Below, piece after piece: positions 1-5,692 of a stretch of DNA of 11,858 bases. Position 1 is the stretch's first letter, and each line of letters opens with the position of its first letter. The stretch covers positions 1 through 11,858 of the forward strand of contig CAMYBO010000024.1 of NCBI GenBank assembly GCA_947254045.1, read 5' to 3'. Under the pieces are notes generated by a model that was not told the origin of the DNA, searched no databases, and saw nothing but the letters and a program-made list of their open reading frames with translations. The position numbers were made by a program, and so were the translations under genes. This DNA is from an uncultured Granulicatella sp. (GTDB lineage Bacteria > Bacillota > Bacilli > Lactobacillales > Aerococcaceae).

Positions 1-48
1 CTTCCAATAGGTGCTGATATCGATTATAATGACACTGTACTAAAATGA
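1..48 (+). CDS. C-terminal end of an unidentified upstream gene (partial)
   Basis: Only frame 1 is open from the window edge. It encodes LPIGADIDYNDTVLK and stops at TGA 46-48; the other two forward frames hit stops within the first 17 bases. The stop lies just upstream of the EIIB start at 63 and touches that gene's Shine-Dalgarno sequence (GGAG, 51-54), so the two genes are probably co-transcribed. Fifteen residues are too few to identify a family. An EIIA subunit or a sugar-processing enzyme would fit the neighbourhood, but this is only inference. Confidence 0.6.
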   Translation, partial: LPIGADIDYNDTVLK

Positions 49-62
49 AAGGAGAAAGAAGA

Positions 63-539
63 ATGCCAAATATTTTATTAACAAGAATTGACAATCGGAT
101 GATTCATGGCCAAGTGGCAACACAATGGACATCTTTTATTGGTGCAAATTTATTATTAGTGGCTAATGATAAAGTTGCAGGAGATCCGATGCGTCAAGGA
201 TTAATGGATATGGCTGCTCCATCTGGTGCTCAAACTCGTTACTTCACTATTGAAAAAACGATTAATGTCATTGGAAAAGCAGCTGATCGTCAGTTGATTT
301 TCATTATTTGTGAAAATCCTCAAGACGTATTAAAACTAGTGGAAGGAGGAGTACCGATTAAGAAAGTGAACATCGGCAATATGCATATGGCGGAAGGTAA
401 ACGTCAAGTTGCTGGTGTGGTTGCAGTGGATGATGCAGATGTAGCTGCATTTAAGAAATTGCAAGAACTGGGAGTTGAACTTGAAATTCAAAAAGTTCCA
501 ACCGAAGGAAAAGAAGACGTTTCGAAATTATTCCAATAA
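63..539 (+). CDS. PTS mannose/N-acetylgalactosamine-class EIIB component
   Basis: Cytoplasmic phosphoryl-transfer subunit of a mannose-family PTS permease; it takes phosphate from EIIA and passes it to the sugar entering through EIIC/EIID. The N-terminus reads LTRIDNRMIHGQVATQW, the family phosphorylation motif, with the active-site histidine at residue 15. The rest of the chain (GANLLLVANDKVA, FTIEKTINVIGKAADRQ, VNIGNMHMAEGK) resembles the AgaV/AgaB group more than the mannose ManX group, judged from memory of the family. At 158 aa it has normal length for a free-standing EIIB. An in-frame ATG at 45 exists, but ATG 63 is preferred because GGAG at 51-54 lies 8 nt before it. EIIC follows after 32 nt. 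The sugar could be GalNAc, galactosamine or a glycosaminoglycan disaccharide; sequence alone does not decide. Confidence 0.93.
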   Translation: MPNILLTRIDNRMIHGQVATQWTSFIGANLLLVANDKVAGDPMRQGLMDMAAPSGAQTRYFTIEKTINVIGKAADRQLIFIICENPQDVLKLVEGGVPIKKVNIGNMHMAEGKRQVAGVVAVDDADVAAFKKLQELGVELEIQKVPTEGKEDVSKLFQ

Positions 540-571
540 TTTATTAATAACTTAAAAAGGAGTCAATGAAC

Positions 572-1381
572 ATGCAAGCAAGTTTTATTCAAATTTTATT
601 AGTATTCCTAGTAACGTTTGTAGCTGCAATTGACCAATTTAGCTTCTTAGAATCTCTTTACCAACCAATCGTAATGGGGCCTGTTATCGGAGCTATTTTA
701 GGTGACTTGCAAACTGGTTTGATCGTTGGGGGTACTTATCAATTAATGACAATCGGTAACATGCCAGTTGGGGGAGCTCAACCACCTAATGCTGTTATCG
801 GGGGAATCATGGCTACTGTTTTAGCAATTAGCCTTAAATTAGAACCTACAGCTGCAGTGGCGGCTGCAGTACCATTTGCTTTATTAGGTCAATATGGAGT
901 TACTTTAATCTTTGCATTAATGTCACCTATGATGGCTGTTGCAGATGGTTATGCACATGAAGCAAATCCAAAAGGGATTGAAAGATTAAATTATTTAGCA
1001 ATGGCAGCTTTAGGGGCTGTGTTTGGTCTTGTAGTTGTATTATTCTTTATCGGTGGACAAAGTATCGGGGATGCTGTTACAAAATCAATTCCTGAATGGT
1101 TCATGGGAGGTTTAAGTGCTGCTGGTGGAATGATGCGTTTTGTAGGGTTTGCTATTTTACTTAAAGTAATGGTTTCTAAAGAACTATGGGGATTCTATTT
1201 CTTAGGTTTTGCGTTAGCTAACATCGTTTCTGCAAGTGCAAGCTTAGCAGGTTCTGCATTAGTATTATTAGCATTCATCGGTTTTGCAATTGCGTACTGG
1301 GATTTCCAAATCCAAACAAAATTCAAATCTGCTGGTGCAACAGTTGTAAATTATGATGGAGGTGAAGAAGATGGCATATAA
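572..1381 (+). CDS. PTS mannose/N-acetylgalactosamine-class EIIC component
   Basis: Integral membrane subunit that, with EIID, forms the sugar channel of the mannose-family PTS. It is about 269 aa with several hydrophobic segments. The family signature is near residues 31-71: a QPIVMGPVIGAILGD stretch, then a TGLIVGGTYQLM stretch, then GGAQPPNAVIGG. The acidic C-terminus ends in EEDGI, which I recall being similar in AgaW-type EIIC proteins. An in-frame ATG at 566 is only 3 nt after the AAAGGAG site (556-562), so ATG 572 with a 9-nt spacer is the better start. The last 11 nt overlap the EIID start, indicating translational coupling. Confidence 0.93.
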   Translation: MQASFIQILLVFLVTFVAAIDQFSFLESLYQPIVMGPVIGAILGDLQTGLIVGGTYQLMTIGNMPVGGAQPPNAVIGGIMATVLAISLKLEPTAAVAAAVPFALLGQYGVTLIFALMSPMMAVADGYAHEANPKGIERLNYLAMAALGAVFGLVVVLFFIGGQSIGDAVTKSIPEWFMGGLSAAGGMMRFVGFAILLKVMVSKELWGFYFLGFALANIVSASASLAGSALVLLAFIGFAIAYWDFQIQTKFKSAGATVVNYDGGEEDGI

Positions 1382-2216
1382 TATTCCAGATTCTTATAAA
1401 GTTCAAACACCTGCTCCTAAATTAGATAAAGCAACATTAAATAAAATGGCATGGCGTTCAATCTTTTTACAATCTTCTTTCAACTATGAACGTATGCAAG
1501 CAGCGGGTTGGTTATATGGTATTTTACCAGGATTAGAAAAAATCCATACTGATAAAGATGACTTAGCAGCATCTATGTCACACAACTTAGAATTCTTTAA
1601 TACTCACCCATTCTTAGTAACATTTGTTATGGGGATTGTATTATCACTAGAACAAAATAAAGCAGATATTCAAACGATTCGTGCAGTACGTGTTGCTGCG
1701 ATGGGACCTTTAGGTGGTATCGGGGATGCATTGTTCTGGTTCACTTTAGTACCAATCGTTGCAGGTATTTCTTCTGACTTTGCATTAAAAGGTAGTGTTG
1801 CAGGACCATTATTATTCCTAGCGGTATTTAATGCAGCACAATTTATTATTCGTTATTGGTTAATGCACTGGTCTTATGATTTAGGAACTGATGCCATTGG
1901 TATCTTTACAGCAAATGCCAAAGAATTTACACGTGCAGCTTCTATTTTAGGGGTATTCGTAGTAGGGGCATTAACAAGCTTATACGGTGGAACTAAATTA
2001 GGTATTGAAATTGCGAATGGTGAAAAACCAATTGTAATTCAAACAATTTTAGATGGTGTATTACCAAAATTAATTCCATTAGCAATTACTTTATTCTTAT
2101 ACTATTTATTAGCTAAGAAAAAACGTACTCCATTATTCTGTATCGGACTATTATTAGTATTAGGTATTGGATTAGCGTTTGTAGGACATGTTTTAGGAGT
2201 TAAATTCTGGGGCTAG
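1371..2216 (+). CDS. PTS mannose/N-acetylgalactosamine-class EIID component
   Basis: Membrane subunit unique to the mannose PTS family; it pairs with EIIC for sugar translocation. About 281 aa. Diagnostic motifs are HNLEFFNTHPFLVTFVMG at residues 71-88, followed by SLEQNK, and MGPLGGIGDALFWF at 111-124. The C-terminal half carries hydrophobic membrane segments and ends in a short tail (LGVKFWG). An upstream in-frame ATG at 1353 is possible, but the strong GGAGGTG at 1358-1364 sits 6 nt before ATG 1371, so the latter is chosen. The gene overlaps EIIC by 11 nt and is followed at once by a strong terminator, so it is the last gene of this operon. Confidence 0.93.
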   Translation: MAYNIPDSYKVQTPAPKLDKATLNKMAWRSIFLQSSFNYERMQAAGWLYGILPGLEKIHTDKDDLAASMSHNLEFFNTHPFLVTFVMGIVLSLEQNKADIQTIRAVRVAAMGPLGGIGDALFWFTLVPIVAGISSDFALKGSVAGPLLFLAVFNAAQFIIRYWLMHWSYDLGTDAIGIFTANAKEFTRAASILGVFVVGALTSLYGGTKLGIEIANGEKPIVIQTILDGVLPKLIPLAITLFLYYLLAKKKRTPLFCIGLLLVLGIGLAFVGHVLGVKFWG

Positions 2217-2224
2217 TTCTTTGT

Positions 2225-2256
2225 AATAAGCTAGGCGAAAGCCTAGCTTATTTTTT
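2225..2256 (+). terminator. Intrinsic terminator after the PTS operon
   Basis: The perfect 12-bp stem AATAAGCTAGGC/GCCTAGCTTATT (2225-2236 with 2241-2252) is closed by a GAAA tetraloop and followed by a T-run. It begins 8 nt after the EIID stop and ends PTS transcription before the amidase operon promoter. Confidence 0.92.
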
Positions 2257-2275
2257 GTGTTTGTCTGACAAATAG

Positions 2276-2304
2276 TTTACGAATAGAAAACGGGCGTGTA
2301 CAAT
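2276..2304 (+). promoter_or_regulatory. Probable sigma-A promoter of the amidase-oxidoreductase operon
   Basis: TTTACG (-35, 4/6 match) and TACAAT (-10, 5/6 match, 2299-2304) are separated by 17 nt. It lies between the PTS terminator and the amidase start, leaving a leader of roughly 24 nt. Nothing resembling an operator or cre box was seen here. Confidence 0.55.
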
Positions 2305-2334
2305 AAAGAAGAGTGAATGGAAGGGGGAATAAAT

Positions 2335-3789
2335 TTGCAAGAGTTTAAAGATGCAACAGCGATGGCACAAGCCGTTCGAAATGGAGAAGTTTCTTCTGTT
2401 GAATTAGTTCAAGATGCTTTGTTTAAAGTAAAACAATTGAATCCAAGTTTAAATGCTGTCGTCCATTTGCAAGAAGAAAGAGCATTAAGAGAAGCTCAGT
2501 CACGCAATTTTATTGTTCAGCCATTTGCAGGTGTTCCTTTATTATTAAAAGATTTAGGGCAATGTCAAAAGGGAGAACCTTCTACTGCTGGTTCACATTT
2601 ATTTAAAAATATCCTTCAACAGCATCAAGATACATTAGTCACTAAATTAGAAGAAGCAGGCTTTGTTATTATTGGTCGAACAAACACACCAGAATTTGGA
2701 TTTAAAAATATGACAGAACCTAGTTTATGGGGTGTCACTTCAAACCCTTATGATGTTAGTCGTAATGCCGGTGGGTCAAGTGGTGGTGCTGCAAGTGCAG
2801 TGGCGAGTGGGATGGTTCCAATTGCGATGGCAAGTGATGGTGGAGGATCCATTCGAATACCAGCTAGTTTTACTGGTTTGATTGGATTGAAGCCAAGTCG
2901 TGGTAGAATACCTGTTGGTCCAAATGGCTATCGTGGTTGGCAAGGAGCTTCGGTGAATTTTGCCTTAACGAAAACGGTTCGTGATACAAGAAGATTATTA
3001 GAAGTGTTGCAAGTAGAACAAATGGAAAGCCCGTTTATACTACCAAAATTATCGAAACAGCAACTTTATGCCTCCGTTGATCGACCACTAAAAATTGCCG
3101 TCATAGAAGATTCACCGATTGGAAATAGGGTCGAAGATTCGGCAAAAAATGCTTTAAATCGAACGGTAAACTTTTTACAAGAAAAAGGACATTCTATTGA
3201 AAAAATTCAATGGCCAGTAGATGGTATCGAAGTAATGAAAAATTACTATATCATGAATAGTGTGGAAACTGCTGCGATGATGGACGGAATTGAAAAAATG
3301 GTACAACGTCCACTTACAAAAGAAGATATGGAATTAATGACATGGGGTATTTATCAATCGGGGCAACATATATTAGCAAAAGAGTATAGTCAAGCATTGA
3401 GCCAATGGGATTATTGGACAAAAATAATGCAAGAGTGTCATGAAGAATATGATTTACTCTTAACACCATGTGTGAATGATGTCGCTCCAAAACATGATCA
3501 GTATCCAATGAGGGAATCTATTAGAGAGGCGTTAGAGTCTATCGAACAATTTTCAGTAACAGAACAGCAAGAAATTATTTGGAAAATGTTTGAAAAAACA
3601 TTGGAATTAACACCCTTTACGCAATTAGCGAATATTACTGGACAACCAGCGATTAGTCTTCCGATATATTGTACACGAGAAGGATTGCCCGTTGGAGTAC
3701 AAGTGATGGCTGCAAAAGGACGAGAAGATTTATTATTACAAATTGCAGAAGTTTTTGAACAAGAACATCAATGGAATCGAAAAGATTAA
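2335..3789 (+). CDS. Amidase-signature family hydrolase
   Basis: Predicted cytoplasmic amide-bond hydrolase of the amidase signature (AS) family. The Ser-cisSer-Lys triad is complete: Lys72 in PLLLKDLG, cis-Ser148 in NAGGSSGGAAS, and nucleophile Ser172 in DGGGSIRIPAS, with the canonical 24-residue spacing between the serines. The C-terminus has the usual NITGQPAISLP and GLPVGVQVMA blocks. At 484 aa it is full length. An ATG at 2317 is in frame, but the strong AAGGGGG site (2321-2327) lies downstream of it and 7 nt before TTG 2335, so a TTG start is preferred. There is no signal peptide. No gatB or gatC is adjacent, and a FAD oxidoreductase follows after 12 nt, so a role as tRNA amidotransferase GatA is unlikely. 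The substrate is unknown. Confidence 0.9.
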   Translation: MQEFKDATAMAQAVRNGEVSSVELVQDALFKVKQLNPSLNAVVHLQEERALREAQSRNFIVQPFAGVPLLLKDLGQCQKGEPSTAGSHLFKNILQQHQDTLVTKLEEAGFVIIGRTNTPEFGFKNMTEPSLWGVTSNPYDVSRNAGGSSGGAASAVASGMVPIAMASDGGGSIRIPASFTGLIGLKPSRGRIPVGPNGYRGWQGASVNFALTKTVRDTRRLLEVLQVEQMESPFILPKLSKQQLYASVDRPLKIAVIEDSPIGNRVEDSAKNALNRTVNFLQEKGHSIEKIQWPVDGIEVMKNYYIMNSVETAAMMDGIEKMVQRPLTKEDMELMTWGIYQSGQHILAKEYSQALSQWDYWTKIMQECHEEYDLLLTPCVNDVAPKHDQYPMRESIREALESIEQFSVTEQQEIIWKMFEKTLELTPFTQLANITGQPAISLPIYCTREGLPVGVQVMAAKGREDLLLQIAEVFEQEHQWNRKD

Positions 3790-3801
3790 GGAGGAAATAG
3801 G

Positions 3802-4926
3802 ATGAGAATTGCAATTATTGGAGCAGGAATTGTGGGGGCAACAGCTGCTTATCAATTATCGAAAAATCTAGAAGTAGAATTAGTTGTCTATGATGACGGA
3901 GTTGGGCAAGCTACGAAAGCTGCAGCAGGTATTATTTGCCCGTGGTTATCTCAAAGAAGAAATAAAGATTGGTATCGATTAACCGCAAGAGGAGCTTCTT
4001 ACTATCCAGAATTAATGGCACAACTAGAAGCAGATGGTGTGACTCAATTGCCGTATGAACAAGTAGGAGCGCTAGTGTTTAAAAAGACTCCGGAATTATT
4101 AGAAAAACTAGAAAAAATTGCTGCTGAAAGAAGGAAAGAAGAGGAAAGAATTGGAACCTTAACGAAAATTGAAGTTGAAAGCATCTCCTCTTATGTTCCA
4201 GGATGGAACGGAACTCACGGAGCGATTCATTGTTCTGGTGGTGGAAGAGTCGATGGGAAACGTTTAGTTGAACAGCAATTACATTTAGCAAAACAAAATG
4301 GATCAAATATCCAACAAGAAAAAGTAACCTTAACACGAGATGAAGAAGGAAAAGTAGTCGTTAAGACAAATAGCGGACTAGAACAGTTCGACAAAATTAT
4401 CGTAGCAAGTGGAGCGTGGGTTAAAGAATTAATTGAACCCCTCGGGTATTATGTAGACGTTCGCCCACAAAAGGGACAATTAATTGAATTAGAATTAGAG
4501 GCAACGGAAGAAACAGGAAAATGGCCCGTTTGTATGTTACATGGAGAAATTGATATTCTACCATTTGCAGATGGTAAAATTATTGTAGGTGCGACACATG
4601 AGAATGACCAAGGCTTTGACTTAACAGATAATCAAGAATTACAGCAAAAAATGTATGAAGAAGCATGTGAAGTATTCCCTCCATTAAAACAAGCCAGATG
4701 GCTAGGAAGTCGAATTGGAACAAGAGCCTATACTTCTGACTTCTTACCATTTTTCGGTAGTATTCCAGAAGAAAACTCGGTATTTGTTGCTAGCGGTCTA
4801 GGATCTTCAGGATTAACTTCAGGAGTCTGGATTGGTGCATTATTAGCACAGTTATCAGTTGGTGATACACCTTTATTTGACGTGGATTCTTATAATCCAG
4901 AAAATTATATTCAAAAACTAATATAA
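3802..4926 (+). CDS. DAO-family FAD-dependent oxidoreductase (glycine/D-amino-acid oxidase-like)
   Basis: Predicted flavoprotein that oxidises an amine or amino acid. The N-terminal Rossmann dinucleotide-binding motif is IIGAGIVG (GxGxxG at residues 7-12), with an acidic residue ending the second strand (Asp31). It is followed by GQATKAAAGIICPW, typical of the DAO (glycine oxidase/ThiO/DadA) group. The C-terminal flavin-contacting part (GTRAYTSDFLPFFGS, then ASGLGSSGLTSG) is intact. It is 374 aa, normal for the family. AAGGAGG at 3788-3794 overlaps the amidase stop and lies 7 nt before ATG 3802, so the two genes are one operon. No thiamine genes are nearby, which argues against a dedicated ThiO role. 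Whether it is an oxidase or a dehydrogenase cannot be told. Confidence 0.88.
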   Translation: MRIAIIGAGIVGATAAYQLSKNLEVELVVYDDGVGQATKAAAGIICPWLSQRRNKDWYRLTARGASYYPELMAQLEADGVTQLPYEQVGALVFKKTPELLEKLEKIAAERRKEEERIGTLTKIEVESISSYVPGWNGTHGAIHCSGGGRVDGKRLVEQQLHLAKQNGSNIQQEKVTLTRDEEGKVVVKTNSGLEQFDKIIVASGAWVKELIEPLGYYVDVRPQKGQLIELELEATEETGKWPVCMLHGEIDILPFADGKIIVGATHENDQGFDLTDNQELQQKMYEEACEVFPPLKQARWLGSRIGTRAYTSDFLPFFGSIPEENSVFVASGLGSSGLTSGVWIGALLAQLSVGDTPLFDVDSYNPENYIQKLI

Positions 4927-4940
4927 CAGAAATCACATTT

Positions 4941-4968
4941 TTTGCATTTTCTGAAAAATTCCTATAGT
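4941..4968 (+). promoter_or_regulatory. Possible promoter of mscL
   Basis: TTTGCA (4941-4946) and TATAGT (4963-4968, 5/6 match) are separated by 16 nt, about 40 nt upstream of the mscL start. No convincing terminator separates the oxidoreductase from mscL, so read-through from the upstream operon may also contribute. Confidence 0.45.
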
Positions 4969-5007
4969 ATATCTATGGTAAATATTATAAATTTAGGAGG
5001 AATTATA

Positions 5008-5391
5008 ATGTTAAAAGAATTTAAAGAGTTCTTAATGCGTGGAAATGTTGTTGATTTAGCAGTTGCGGTAATCATCGGGGCAGCTTTCAAAGCTATCGTT
5101 GATTCATTAGTAAAAGACATTTTCGAACCAGTTATTGCAATGGTATTTAAAGCAGATTCAATCGCTGGGGTATCAGTTAAAATCGGTTCAGCTACATTAG
5201 GTGTAGGTGCTTTTGCTGCTGCAATCATTAACTTTGTAATCGTAGGTTTTGTTCTTTTCATGGTAGTTAAAGGTATGAACGCTGTTCAAGATTTAGCTAA
5301 AGGCGGAAAAGAAGAAGCTAAAGAAGTAGCTCCAGAACCAAAAGCTGAAGATTACTTACGTGAAATCCGTGATTTATTAGCAAATAAATAA
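5008..5391 (+). CDS. mscL: Large-conductance mechanosensitive channel MscL
   Basis: Homopentameric inner-membrane channel that opens under membrane tension and releases solutes on hypo-osmotic shock. The 127-aa protein has the family layout. An amphipathic N-terminal helix (MLKEFKEFLMRGN) is followed by TM1 at about 15-45 with the conserved VDLAVAVIIGAAF. Next come a short extracellular loop (about 46-65), TM2 at about 66-90, and a charged linker. The C-terminal helix (EDYLREIRDLLANK) forms the cytoplasmic bundle. An in-frame ATG at 4942 exists, but TTAGGAGG (4993-5000) lies 7 nt before ATG 5008, which also gives the canonical N-terminus. The end of TM1 reads DIFEPVI where I recall DIIMP being usual, so a Glu sits near the membrane edge. 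It is flanked by its own promoter and terminator. Confidence 0.95.
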   Translation: MLKEFKEFLMRGNVVDLAVAVIIGAAFKAIVDSLVKDIFEPVIAMVFKADSIAGVSVKIGSATLGVGAFAAAIINFVIVGFVLFMVVKGMNAVQDLAKGGKEEAKEVAPEPKAEDYLREIRDLLANK

Positions 5392-5408
5392 TAAACTAAA
5401 ATTTGATG

Positions 5409-5435
5409 AAGGATGAGGTTTCTCATCCTTTTTTT
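5409..5435 (+). terminator. Intrinsic terminator after mscL
   Basis: The perfect 9-bp stem AAGGATGAG/CTCATCCTT (5409-5417 with 5422-5430) has a GTTT loop and is followed by a T-run to 5435. It lies 17 nt after the mscL stop. Confidence 0.88.
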
Positions 5436-5436
5436 A

Positions 5437-5465
5437 TTGAAAATTATAGTAATTCGTGCTATTCT
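5437..5465 (+). promoter_or_regulatory. Orphan extended -10 promoter downstream of mscL
   Basis: TTGAAA (5437-5442, 5/6 match) is followed after exactly 17 nt by TATTCT (5460-5465), preceded by TGC to give an extended -10 (TGCTATTCT). It starts immediately after the mscL T-run. The predicted start near 5472 coincides with the first base of a hairpin. No protein-coding gene begins for more than 200 nt, so it may drive a small RNA or a long glycerate kinase leader. AT-rich DNA can give such matches by chance. Confidence 0.4.
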
Positions 5466-5471
5466 TTTCAT

Positions 5472-5580
5472 GTGATAAGTTTTTTTCATTTTCTTATCAC
5501 TTTTTTCTTTTTTTTATTTTTTTATTGGGCTGTCCGTTCAGGGGATAGTTCTGAAAACCACCTATATTGGGTGTTTTTTT
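5472..5580 (+). ncRNA. Candidate structured small RNA or attenuating leader
   Basis: No known RNA family was recognised. Three structures are visible. First, an 8-bp hairpin GTGATAAG/CTTATCAC (5472-5479 with 5493-5500) is followed by a long T-rich tract. Second, a stem CTGTCC/GGATAG (5530-5535 with 5543-5548) has a loop containing TTCAGG, which can pair with TCTGAA at 5550-5555 to form an H-type pseudoknot. Third, a terminator-like hairpin (AAAAC..ACC with GGT..GTTTT, 5554-5577) runs into seven Ts. Its 5' arm overlaps the pseudoknot's last strand, so the two could be alternative folds. A promoter lies just upstream (5437-5465). A 65-codon open frame across this region is not credible as a gene, because it starts inside the preceding terminator region and has poly-Phe composition. 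Confidence 0.3.
5554..5580 (+). terminator. Terminator-like hairpin upstream of the glycerate kinase promoter
   Basis: The left arm AAAAC-c-ACC (5554-5562) pairs with GGT-GTTTT (5570-5577), with one bulged C and a 7-nt loop. Ts run to 5580. The stem is AU-rich and imperfect, so termination would be moderate at best. It could end the candidate RNA that starts near 5472. Confidence 0.4.
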
Positions 5581-5631
5581 GTTTTTATAAAGAAATTTAG
5601 GAGAATTTTCAAGAAATATTCTAAAAACACT

Positions 5632-5659
5632 ATGAAAAATTGTAAACGTTTGCTAAAAT
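5632..5659 (+). promoter_or_regulatory. Probable promoter of the glycerate operon
   Basis: TAAAAT (5654-5659, 5/6 match) is preceded by TGC, giving an extended -10. A weak -35, ATGAAA (5632-5637), lies 16 nt upstream. An alternative pairing is TTGTAA (5640-5645) with TATTAA (5664-5669). Both overlap the cre box. The leader to the kinase start is about 27 nt. Confidence 0.5.
5640..5654 (+). promoter_or_regulatory. Catabolite-responsive element (cre, CcpA binding site)
   Basis: TTGTAAACGTTTGCT matches the Bacillus-type consensus WTGNAANCGNWNNCW at all 15 positions. It sits inside the predicted core promoter of the glycerate kinase/permease operon. By the known logic of such sites, CcpA with HPr-Ser-P would repress the operon when preferred sugars are available. 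Confidence 0.75.
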
Positions 5660-5692
5660 AGTGTATTAATCTATGAAAAGGGAGGCTTTGAC

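Noticed and set aside
2335..3789. Assignment of the amidase as GatA of the tRNA amidotransferase
   Set aside because: gatC and gatB are not adjacent, the gene is paired with a flavoprotein, and the catalytic core is shared by all amidase-signature enzymes.
4927..4953. CAGAAA...TTTCTG inverted repeat between the oxidoreductase and mscL as a terminator
   Set aside because: It is only 6 bp with a loop of about 15 nt and no T-run after the right arm (As follow), so it would not terminate transcription.
5526..5548. TTGGGCTGTCCGTTC, resembling the terminal inverted repeat of some insertion sequences
   Set aside because: No matching inverted partner, transposase remnant or target-site duplication was seen nearby, so chance or an RNA structural role is as likely.
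5403..5600. A 65-codon open frame on the plus strand between mscL and the glycerate kinase
   Set aside because: It begins just before the mscL terminator hairpin and runs through it, has no ribosome binding site, and its translation is dominated by Phe from T-runs. The region is better explained by terminators and regulatory DNA.
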